Source: CAZJHX01 sp964545715 (GTDB lineage Bacteria > Myxococcota_A > UBA9042 > GCA-2863065). From it: a stretch of DNA of 64,000 nucleotides. The stretch covers positions 62,001-126,000 of the forward strand of contig CAZJHX010000002.1 of the NCBI GenBank assembly GCA_964545715.1, written 5' to 3'. Below the pieces are notes generated by a model. It had not been told where the DNA came from and searched no databases. It worked only from the letters and a program-made list of their open reading frames with translations. A program made the position numbers and the translations under genes. This document shows positions 7,842-15,841 of this stretch, piece after piece (positions within the stretch are counted from its first letter, which is position 1; every line of letters begins with the position of its first letter).

Positions 7842-9842
7842 CTAATGGGCGATGCCCAGCTCGCGCGCCAGCGCCAGGGTGCAGGCCAGCGTCCGGCCCC
7901 GGTGCACGCGGACATACGGGATGCGCGCCCGCCGGCAGGCTCGGAACAGGTGCGTGTCCATGCTGTGCGACTGGAAGCCGGTGGCGCCAAGCACCATGTC
8001 GTATGTGCCCTTGGTCACGCGCTCCGCCACGGTTTGAACCCGGCGTGGGCTACCCTCGCACCAGTCCAGCTCAGCAAACTGGAAGGCGGCGCCGATGGCG
8101 GCCTCCAGGTCCGGGTCCGTGCGGTTGCTCACGAACAGCGCGCGCTTGCCCCGAGTGGCCGGCCGTACGCGGGACAGCAGCTCCTCGTGGGGATCCACGG
8201 CCGGCTTCTGGACCTCTTTGAAGTCGGGCTCGATCGCGACCGGGATCTCCAACTCAGAGGACGAGAACTCATCGTCCAGCACGTCGTCGCCCACCGTCAG
8301 CAGATGCTCCTGTACCTGCCTGAGTCGGCGCCGCTTGTTGCGGTTGGCGTCCGGGATGTCGTCCGGTCCCAGATTGGCGACGACCTCTCGCATGGGCGCG
8401 ATCAGCTTGGCGATGCGCTCCGACTCCAGCACCTTGAATGCGTCCACCAGCCAGCCGATCACGGCGTCGGCATCCGCCTGCTGCCCCACCCAGGGTCGTT
8501 GTCGCAGCACGGTTCGCTTCAACCGCTGCTTGCGCTTTGCATCCGGATCCTGGCCAAGCGCGGCCGCCCAGCTGCGTTTGGGATGATGGTCGCCCGACAG
8601 CGCAGACTCGAGGGCGTCGTCGCGCGTGTCCAGCTGGCTTACGAACCAGCGCAGCCGGCCCATCATGTTGCCCCACGTCACAAAGTCCGTGGTGTAGCCG
8701 CGCATCCACCGCGCGCGACGGATCCACTGTAGATACCGCGCGCGGTCGTCCTTGCTCGCTCGCCTGGTCGCCGGATCCAGGCGTGGCGGGGGCTTTTGGT
8801 CCAGCTTACCCGCCACCTGCTCGATCTGCCTGCGCAGCTCCAGCATGTAGGCCTCGGCGTTGATGGGCGCCGGGGCCAGATACGCCGCGTCCGCCCAGCC
8901 GTACTCGTCGCGCTGATGGCGCTCGTCACGCTCCTCCACGAACCGCAGCTTGTTCTCCGCGGCCTCGGCCGCCTGGCTCCAGCTGCGCGGGCGGGTGATC
9001 GTCGGCAGGTCCAGCTCGCGTCCCACGTCTCGGGGCGTGGCGTCCAGCTGCAGCGCTGTCACCGATCCAGGCCACCAGCGCTTGCTGAAGACGGTCAGTC
9101 GTCGGGCGATGGCCGTGACGGCATCCACCACGGCGCGGTCGTTGCCGGAGCCCGCCTGGATGGCCCGGGCGTGGCAGATCCACGCGAGCAGCGCTAATCG
9201 CTGGCGCTCCGGCGTCATCAGCGCCAGCTCGGGGCGCTTGGCGTCGATCAGCTCCTCGATCAGGCTCACCTCCGCCAGCGCTTCGTCGGGCAGCATCGGC
9301 GGCACGATCGCGATCTCGACGGTCTTGGTGGAGATGGCCCGGGCTTTGCGCTTCGGGATATTCAGGACCTGGTCGGCCACCGAAGCGACCATCGTTTTGG
9401 GGACATGCGCTGGGCGGGCAGCCGGGGGCGGCGCGATGACGGTCGCCCTGTTCGGGGACGGCGCCACCGGTGCAGGCGGCGGCATGACCGGCACGGTGAC
9501 CTCGACCGTCGGCTCCTCCGCCGGATCCCCCAGCACGTCCGGGCTGACAGCGGGCATCTCGGCCGCAGAGTCGGACGACTTGAGCTCCTCGGGTGGCGTG
9601 GCGTCCGCCATCTGGCGGTCTCGCTGAGAGCGCTCGAACAGCATGCGGGCGGCGTGCGACGGGAACATCGCGCGTACGGCCTGATCGATGGCGTCCGCCT
9701 CGGTTGTGCCACGCCCAATCCACCGCTCAGCGTCGCGCGAGATCAGGCAGTCGACCCACACGTCGTTTCGGAAAACCACCCCATAACCCAGCTCAGCAAG
9801 CCAGGTTCGGAGCTCGTCTGCCGCGCGTTCGTTTGGCACCAC
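7842..9842 (-). CDS. large protein with a C-terminal DUF2325-like domain
   Basis: 666 aa starting at a GTG; no signal peptide, so cytoplasmic. The N-terminal about 60 residues (GYGVVFRNDVWVDCLI ... GRGTTEADAIDQAVRAMFPS) look like the short modules that modify phage or restriction-linked proteins. Then comes a Pro/Val/Ala-rich linker (about 75-160), a long helical middle region rich in Trp, Arg and Asp (about 180-540), and a C-terminal Rossmann-like segment RALFVSNRTDPDLEAAIG ... LGATGFQSHSMDTHLFRAC. The last part fits the DUF2325 pattern (GGR at a strand end, a D-V-V...C-V-S-H element, then K-x-A-C/x-x-x-P). DUF2325 has no known biochemical role. The neighbours are lipoprotein genes, which gives no hint. 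Confidence 0.72.
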   Translation of the reverse strand: MVPNERAADELRTWLAELGYGVVFRNDVWVDCLISRDAERWIGRGTTEADAIDQAVRAMFPSHAARMLFERSQRDRQMADATPPEELKSSDSAAEMPAVSPDVLGDPAEEPTVEVTVPVMPPPAPVAPSPNRATVIAPPPAARPAHVPKTMVASVADQVLNIPKRKARAISTKTVEIAIVPPMLPDEALAEVSLIEELIDAKRPELALMTPERQRLALLAWICHARAIQAGSGNDRAVVDAVTAIARRLTVFSKRWWPGSVTALQLDATPRDVGRELDLPTITRPRSWSQAAEAAENKLRFVEERDERHQRDEYGWADAAYLAPAPINAEAYMLELRRQIEQVAGKLDQKPPPRLDPATRRASKDDRARYLQWIRRARWMRGYTTDFVTWGNMMGRLRWFVSQLDTRDDALESALSGDHHPKRSWAAALGQDPDAKRKQRLKRTVLRQRPWVGQQADADAVIGWLVDAFKVLESERIAKLIAPMREVVANLGPDDIPDANRNKRRRLRQVQEHLLTVGDDVLDDEFSSSELEIPVAIEPDFKEVQKPAVDPHEELLSRVRPATRGKRALFVSNRTDPDLEAAIGAAFQFAELDWCEGSPRRVQTVAERVTKGTYDMVLGATGFQSHSMDTHLFRACRRARIPYVRVHRGRTLACTLALARELGIAH

Positions 9843-9902
9843 TTCAGTATTGAAGGCGTGGACGTCAGATGCAAGGCGTCCGATGACAGCCGCTTCTTAA
9901 GG

Positions 9903-11768
9903 TCAGCCGTCGCACTCGACCGGGCAGGTGATCCCGTCGCCTTTGTACTTCCAGCCCAGGGTGTCGCACAGCTTTTGCGTGACCTCGGAGCAGTTCGTGC
10001 CCTTGCAGCACGCACCCTTGGCCTCGACGCACGCATCCGGACACGTCGATCCGACCCCTTTGAAGTCCGAGCCTTCGGCGCACTCGCCCTGCGGTCCCAG
10101 CGTGCAGTTGCCGCCCAACGCACAACACGCGCCGGTCTCCGCGGCCGGACACTGCCCGGTACACTTCTCGCCTTCGAGGAAGAGCGAGTCACCCGAGCAG
10201 TCGGACTTGCCCAGCACCACGCACGACCCGCCGTCGCCGCAGCACGCGCCCTGCCCGGGGGCCAGCACGCACTCCGTCACCTCGCACGCCGCGGCCGCGC
10301 TCCAATCGCCGGACTGCGCCGCGCACGCATCGGCAGGCAGGACGCTGCAGCTGGAGTCTGCCTGACAGCACGCGCCCAGCGTGGGGCAGTCCGTCGTCTG
10401 GCAGGACGCGGTCACACCCTGAAAGAAGCCACCGTTGAGGTTGCACGTGATCTGCTCCAGGTGCGTACAGGTGCTGTTCAAGTAGCAGCAGGCGCCCGTC
10501 TGAATGGGCTCCTCGCAGTCGGTGGCGTCGCACTCGGCGCCGTCGCCCTGATACTTGCCGCCCAGCGCCAGGCACTGGCCGATCGGGAGGGACTTGCAGG
10601 TGGCGTCCGACTGACAACACGCCCCCACCGCCGCCGCGTCACACGCCGCCTGGGCGCACTCCACGCCCGCGCCCTGGAACTTGCCGTTGGCGGCCAGGCA
10701 GCTGGTGTCGTACAGCTCTTTGCAGGCCCCGCCCACGCAGCAGGCCCCCAATGTGCCGCACTCCAGCTCATCCACCTCGTCATTGCAGTCGTTGTCGACC
10801 CCGTCGCAGATCTCCTCGGCCGCCGAGGGCGCGTCGCAGTCGGTCAGTCCGCCGACCGCGCAGCCGCGCTTGCCTTTGCACGTGCCGAACTCGTTGATGG
10901 CCACACAGTCCGTGATCAGGCCCATGGCCGCCCAGGCCGGGTTGCACTCGCACTGGGCGCCGGGCTCAGGCACGCAGACCTTGGCCTCGCTCCCGTCCGC
11001 GCCGGGCTTCACTTTGCACTCGAAGCCTGCGGGGCAGTCGATCGACGAGCAGTCCCCCGCGCAGAACGAGCCACCCGGCCCGCTGGAGACGCACAGGTTT
11101 TCGTTGTCCGCGAACTCGGCCTCGGCGCACGCCGCGTCCGCCTTGCAGGGCATGCACTGAGTCGTAAACGTGGGCAGGCACTCCAGCTTGGCGCCGCCGT
11201 CCTCGCCCGGCTCCGCGTGGCACAGGCTGCCGGACGGGCAGGCCAGCTTGTACAGGTCGCGGGTGCAGCCGCCGGTCTCGGGGTCGCAGACGACCTTGTC
11301 CACGCACGGGTTTTCGGACGTCGGGCAGACCACCTCCTTGCCGGCTTCGGGCACGCACTGACCGCCCAGGCAGCGGCCGCTCGTGTAGCAGACCACGTCG
11401 CACTCGGAGTCCTCGGGCGCGGGCACCTCGATACAACCCTCGGCCGCGTCACACGAGGTCGTCACGCAGTCCGCTCCGGCCGGCGGATCGCACACCATTG
11501 TGCTGTCGTGCACGCAGAACCCGCCGTCGCAGTAGTCGTCCAGACTGCACACGCTGCCGTCGTCGCATGGATCGCCGTCGTTCAGGCCCGCACACGGCCC
11601 CGGACCGATCAGCACCTCGGCGTCATCCGCCACGTCAGGCGGACCAACGTCCGGGACCACGTCGATCTCCGGCACATCTTCCACTGGCGGCGGCACGTCC
11701 GTGTCGTCGGAGTCGCCACATGCCGGCGTCGCCACCGCCAGCAGCGCGGCTAGAGCAAATCGATTCAT
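9903..11768 (-). CDS. cysteine-rich lipoprotein with a MopE-type motif and seven GACC modules
   Basis: 621 aa. The signal peptide ends in a lipobox (VATPAC); an Asp/Pro/Val-rich spacer follows (about 20-55). The N-terminal half contains cysteine-rich segments such as CDDGSVCSLDDYC. At about residue 320 a MopE-like motif (EICDGVDNDCNDEVDE) is followed by seven tandem modules of about 37-42 residues, each opening with GACC and carrying six spaced cysteines and a G-x-Y/F-x-G-x-G-x-x-C element (for example GGKYQGDGAEC). MopE motifs resemble calcium-binding loops. The protein is probably exposed on the outer membrane and stabilised by disulfides. There is no catalytic signature. It lies 17 nt upstream of, and reads away from, the TPR gene stop, so it may form part of that transcript. 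Confidence 0.85.
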   Translation of the reverse strand: MNRFALAALLAVATPACGDSDDTDVPPPVEDVPEIDVVPDVGPPDVADDAEVLIGPGPCAGLNDGDPCDDGSVCSLDDYCDGGFCVHDSTMVCDPPAGADCVTTSCDAAEGCIEVPAPEDSECDVVCYTSGRCLGGQCVPEAGKEVVCPTSENPCVDKVVCDPETGGCTRDLYKLACPSGSLCHAEPGEDGGAKLECLPTFTTQCMPCKADAACAEAEFADNENLCVSSGPGGSFCAGDCSSIDCPAGFECKVKPGADGSEAKVCVPEPGAQCECNPAWAAMGLITDCVAINEFGTCKGKRGCAVGGLTDCDAPSAAEEICDGVDNDCNDEVDELECGTLGACCVGGACKELYDTSCLAANGKFQGAGVECAQAACDAAAVGACCQSDATCKSLPIGQCLALGGKYQGDGAECDATDCEEPIQTGACCYLNSTCTHLEQITCNLNGGFFQGVTASCQTTDCPTLGACCQADSSCSVLPADACAAQSGDWSAAAACEVTECVLAPGQGACCGDGGSCVVLGKSDCSGDSLFLEGEKCTGQCPAAETGACCALGGNCTLGPQGECAEGSDFKGVGSTCPDACVEAKGACCKGTNCSEVTQKLCDTLGWKYKGDGITCPVECDG

Positions 11769-11785
11769 GCGGTGAAGTGTACGGA

Positions 11786-14700
11786 TTAGCGCTTGCGAAT
11801 GAGGTCGCGAATGTACGGCGCGTTCTTGGGATCGCGCTTGTGCAGCCGCCGATACGCCTTCAAGTACATCTTGTAGTACTCGTTGCTCAGGCGTCGCTGA
11901 CCGCGGTCACGCAGCATGTTGCCGATCTGGTAGGACACGTCGGGGAACTCGGCCTCGCCGCCATACTTGTGCGCGCGCACGAAGTAGTCGTAGGCCTGCT
12001 TGTGCATGCTGTCGCCGGGCTTGTGACCGCGCAGCTGGTCCCACTCCTTGAGCGTGATCTTGCCCATGTAGTAGTTGGCGCGGACGTGGTCGGGGTTGTG
12101 CTGCTTCAGGACCATCTCGAAGTAGGCCTTGGCTTCCAGCACGTAGCGGTCGCCCACTTTGCGCTTGGACTGCAGCCGGTACAGCTCCTCGGCGTAGCGG
12201 GCCACGAAGTCGCCGCGCTCACCGTCCAGCACCAGCGCCTCTTGGAAGTTTTTGAGGATCTCCGGACGCGGACGCCCCAGCTTCGAGGCCAGCAGGCCGC
12301 GGTTGTAATAGATGATCGCCTGTCGCTTGACCGGCCGGCCCAGACGCATCCGCTTCCGGTAGGCCGCCAGAATCGTGTCGTACTGCTCCAGCGCCGCCAG
12401 CAGGTTGCGCTCCCGACGGCTCTCCGTCAGCGCCTCGGCCAGCGCCTGCCGGTACTCCAGGTTGTCCGGGGCCCGGTCCTTGGCCGTCGTCAGCGCGATA
12501 ATCGCCTTGGTGAAGTCCGCCTTCTCGTCCTCACGGATGACCTCGCCGTTGCGCTTCTTACGCTCGACCTCTTCGGCCTTCTGACGCTGGCGACCCAGCT
12601 CCGCGAGCCCGCCGAAGAAGAACGCCGGCGCATAGTTCTGGTTGATGGCCGCCGCGTGCTCCAGCACCGCCATCGCCTCTTCGTAGCGCTGCTTCTGGAC
12701 GTACGCGTGACCCAGCTTCACCAGGCCCTCCAGGCTCTTGGGGTTGTGCTCCAAGAACGTGCGCAGCTCCTCGATCGCGCGGTCCGGCTTGCCGCTGCGG
12801 ATCAGGGCCTCCGCGAACCAGATGTTGACCTCGGGGTCGCTCTTGCCCTGCTCGTACAGCTTCTCGAAGTGCGGGATGGCCTTTTGCGGATACCCCAGCT
12901 CGGTCAGCAGCTTCGCCAGCCGCACACGCGCCGGCGCGTTGGTCGGCTGCGCCGCCACGATCTTTCCAAAGACCTCGCGCGCCTGCTCCAGCCGGCCCTG
13001 CTTGACCAGCAGCTCGCCGCGCTCCTGCAGCAGCGCCATAGCCGCGTTGGAGTCCTTGCCCGCGCCCTCGAACACCTTGGACGCCTCGTCCAGCACGCCG
13101 ATCGCGCGCTCGAACTCCTTCTCACGACGGTGGATGCCGGCCAGGCGAAGATACGCCTCCAGGTACTTGGGGTCCTTCTCTTTCACTAGCGTGAATTTGC
13201 GCGCCGCCAGGGTCAGCTTGCCGCGAGCCTCCAGCACCTTGCCCGCCCAGAAGAGCAGGTCCGGGATGCCCGGATGCGCGGCCTCCGCCTTGACGATCAG
13301 GTTCTCCGCTTCGGCCAGCTTGTGGCTCACGTACAGGATCTTGATGTGCGTGCGGTAGTAGCGGATCGAGCTGCAGACGCCGCCCTCACAGCTCTTCAGG
13401 CGCTCGGCCGCCTTCTCGGCCTCGCCGGACTTCAGGTCGTTCTCAGCCAGCTCCAGCAGCAGCGTCTCGTCCCGTGGGTCGTACTTAGCCGCGCCCTCCA
13501 GCGCCTCCAGCCGGCGGCCCAGGTCGTTCTGCAGACCGTAGATCACCGCCCGCATCAGGTTGGCCTCGTACTCGCCGTACGCGTCCTGAGACTCCTGCGC
13601 GATCGCCAGCGCCCGCTCCGCCATCTTCCGCGCGCGTGCGTAGGCATCCGGCGTCTGCCGGGCCACCAGCGCGCGCGACGCCAGCATGACGCCGTCGATG
13701 TGGTTTGGCGCCAGGCGCAGCAGGTTGTCCAGCATCGTGTCGGTGCCGTCCAGGTTCTCCTGCTTGAGCAGCAGCGCTGCGGTTACAAACAGCGCCCACT
13801 GGTCATCCGGCACGTCTTTGACGACCAGGTTCAGCAGCCCGAGCGCGTTGCCCAGCTTCTTCTGGTCACGGAACAGCAGCGCCTTGTACAGCAGGTCGCG
13901 CTTGGGCGGCAGCCGTCGCGCCTGCAGCTGGGAGATGACGACCTCCGCCTTGGTCAGCAGGGCCTCGCGGTTTTCGTCCTTGCCTGGCGGCTTGCCCATC
14001 AAATCCCAGAACTGCGCCTGGATGCCCAACTCCGGAGCGGCGCCCAGCAGCGCACCCAACTCAGCCTTGCGCGCTTCGTCCCGATGGAAGCGGCCCGGCC
14101 ATCGATACCGATAGCGCAGCTGCAGGAGCAGCAGCTTCTCGTTGAGCTCGGCGTTGGACGTGTCCTGCTGCAGCTTCTGCTTCACCTCGGCGATCTTGAT
14201 GTCGTACGCCGCGGGCGTGTCCCCCACGGGCTTGTGCAGCTTGGGCGCCGGTGCGCTGGTCGCGCCACCCGGATCCACGCCGTCCCCGCCCTCGGGCGAG
14301 GCGGCTACCTGCGTCTGCTGCTGCTCCGCCTGCTCGGCGGGGAAGAGCACGTCCATGAAGAACCACCCAAAGCCCAGCGCCTCAGCGCCCACACCGACGC
14401 CGATCACCAGCGCCAGCAAGCCCAGCGCGGCGATCGCCCCTTTGTTCGTGCTGCGTGGTGCCGTCGTCGTCCGTCGTTGGGTCGGCCGCTCAGCGATCGG
14501 GCCGGGCGCCAGCAGCTCGGACCGCTGCTGCGCGGGAGCACCACCGCCACCCGCCGCCATGCCGGGCTGATCCGCGCCGGCGAGGTCCAACTCAAAGGTG
14601 CCGCTGATGTCCAGGCTCTCGTCCTCGGACTCGTTTGCCACGCTCGGAGCGTCGATGAAGAAGGTGTTGGTGTCGTCGTCACTCTCGAAGAGCCCGGACG

Positions 14701-15733
14701 CGTCCTGCGGCTCTTCGGGGATCGCCCCCAGCGGTTCGGAGATGCTGTCGCTGGTGATGCCGACGTCCAGGAACGGGTTGGAGTCCTGACCGAACAGGCT
14801 CTTGTGCCCGCTGAGGCTGTCCTCCAGGAGGCTGGAGAAGTCCATCTCGTCCAGCATGGCGTTGTTTTCTTCGCCGATGACCGAGTCCGACGAGGACGCC
14901 TGGCTGATCGGCACCTCCGAGGACGGATCCTCCAGGTGCGGCAGGTCCATCGGGTCGTCGGGTCCGGCCCCCTCCAGCGGTGGGAAAGCGTTCATGGTCG
15001 GCGCGTCGATCAGCGCCTGACGCATCTGCTGAGACTGGGTCAGGCTCTCGTCCATGTCCGCCAGGGAGGCCGATTTCGGCGGTGGTGGCGGCTGTCGCGG
15101 CGGCGGTGGGGCCTGAACCGGCGGCGGAGGAGGCGCCTGAGGCGGCTGTGCGACCGGCGGCGGGGCCTTGCCCTCTTGAACCGCGGTTGTGACGGCGCCC
15201 TTGCGTCCACTCCAAACGACATCGGTCGCGTGGTGCAGGTGGCGACCCGTGGCGTGGTAGCTGCCGATCAACGTCAGGTCGACGTCGTCCAGCTGGGAGA
15301 CCTCACCGGAGACCTCACCGCCGTCGAAGCCGGGGCTCTCCATGAAGCTGTCGATGTCCTCGGAGTCCTCGCGCAGGAAGCTGCCGCCGCCGCCGAGAAG
15401 GCTGGAGCCCTCTTCCGCGGACAGGACGCTGTCGCCCTCGGGGCCGAGCAGGCTGTCGCTGCCGCTGTCCAGGACGCTCTCGCCCTCGGGACCGAGCAGG
15501 CTGGACCCGCCCATGAGCTCCGACTCCCCTCCGAATCCCTCGCCGGTCAAGCCGTCAAGGTCGAAGTCCAGGTCGATCTCCGACGCCTCGTTCAGCGCGC
15601 CCACGCCCACCTCGGCGGGCTGAACAGGACACGATTCGAGGCATTCCGGGCACGTCACTGTCGCTCCTGCGGTGCCGGCGCGATCGTCGGCTACCTCGAA
15701 GCTTGCGCTACAGTGCGGGCACTGCACAGTCAT
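11786..15733 (-). CDS. zinc-ribbon / transmembrane / TPR protein
   Basis: 1315 aa. The N-terminal 35 residues form a zinc ribbon of the MJ0042 type (CPHC ... CPEC). A very acidic, low-complexity region (about 45-165) with repeated LLGPEGDSVL-like units and a proline-rich stretch (about 175-205) follow, then more acidic sequence, a single transmembrane helix at about 431-455 and a Gln-rich linker. From about 500 to the end there are many TPR units (for example AYLRLAGIHRREKEFERAI, GLVKLGHAYVQKQRYEEAM). The layout suggests a cytoplasmic zinc-ribbon/disordered half and a periplasmic TPR scaffold. A similar zinc ribbon plus membrane helix occurs in myxobacterial motility-complex proteins, but homology is not shown here. 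Function unknown; probably a protein-interaction hub. Confidence 0.85.
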   Translation of the reverse strand: MTVQCPHCSASFEVADDRAGTAGATVTCPECLESCPVQPAEVGVGALNEASEIDLDFDLDGLTGEGFGGESELMGGSSLLGPEGESVLDSGSDSLLGPEGDSVLSAEEGSSLLGGGGSFLREDSEDIDSFMESPGFDGGEVSGEVSQLDDVDLTLIGSYHATGRHLHHATDVVWSGRKGAVTTAVQEGKAPPPVAQPPQAPPPPPVQAPPPPRQPPPPPKSASLADMDESLTQSQQMRQALIDAPTMNAFPPLEGAGPDDPMDLPHLEDPSSEVPISQASSSDSVIGEENNAMLDEMDFSSLLEDSLSGHKSLFGQDSNPFLDVGITSDSISEPLGAIPEEPQDASGLFESDDDTNTFFIDAPSVANESEDESLDISGTFELDLAGADQPGMAAGGGGAPAQQRSELLAPGPIAERPTQRRTTTAPRSTNKGAIAALGLLALVIGVGVGAEALGFGWFFMDVLFPAEQAEQQQTQVAASPEGGDGVDPGGATSAPAPKLHKPVGDTPAAYDIKIAEVKQKLQQDTSNAELNEKLLLLQLRYRYRWPGRFHRDEARKAELGALLGAAPELGIQAQFWDLMGKPPGKDENREALLTKAEVVISQLQARRLPPKRDLLYKALLFRDQKKLGNALGLLNLVVKDVPDDQWALFVTAALLLKQENLDGTDTMLDNLLRLAPNHIDGVMLASRALVARQTPDAYARARKMAERALAIAQESQDAYGEYEANLMRAVIYGLQNDLGRRLEALEGAAKYDPRDETLLLELAENDLKSGEAEKAAERLKSCEGGVCSSIRYYRTHIKILYVSHKLAEAENLIVKAEAAHPGIPDLLFWAGKVLEARGKLTLAARKFTLVKEKDPKYLEAYLRLAGIHRREKEFERAIGVLDEASKVFEGAGKDSNAAMALLQERGELLVKQGRLEQAREVFGKIVAAQPTNAPARVRLAKLLTELGYPQKAIPHFEKLYEQGKSDPEVNIWFAEALIRSGKPDRAIEELRTFLEHNPKSLEGLVKLGHAYVQKQRYEEAMAVLEHAAAINQNYAPAFFFGGLAELGRQRQKAEEVERKKRNGEVIREDEKADFTKAIIALTTAKDRAPDNLEYRQALAEALTESRRERNLLAALEQYDTILAAYRKRMRLGRPVKRQAIIYYNRGLLASKLGRPRPEILKNFQEALVLDGERGDFVARYAEELYRLQSKRKVGDRYVLEAKAYFEMVLKQHNPDHVRANYYMGKITLKEWDQLRGHKPGDSMHKQAYDYFVRAHKYGGEAEFPDVSYQIGNMLRDRGQRRLSNEYYKMYLKAYRRLHKRDPKNAPYIRDLIRKR
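15070..15175 (-). repeat. proline-rich low-complexity coding stretch in the TPR protein
   Basis: Short CCGCC-type runs in the DNA encode alternating Pro/Gln/Ala-Pro tracts (for example PPPPPVQAPPPPRQPPPPP) in the cytoplasmic part of the zinc-ribbon/TPR protein. Such tracts are usually flexible linkers or SH3/WW-like ligand sites; here it is only low complexity. Confidence 0.6.
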
Positions 15734-15841
15734 ACGGACCGTCCTCTCATTACACGTGCGAACACTCTACACCGTGAATCTCGTCGCCACAATGCAGCCT
15801 CAAAGTGTAAAGTCTCGGGCTGGCTAAGGAAAGATTCGAGA

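Noticed and set aside
9405..11753. 782-aa plus-strand frame
   Set aside because: Antisense to the DUF2325-like and GACC-module genes; composition (Ala/Arg/Leu runs) is typical of GC-rich shadows.
13274..15841. Long plus-strand frame before selB
   Set aside because: It is antisense to the TPR gene and rich in Arg/Leu/Val with no domain; coding begins at the SelB GTPase start, 15842.
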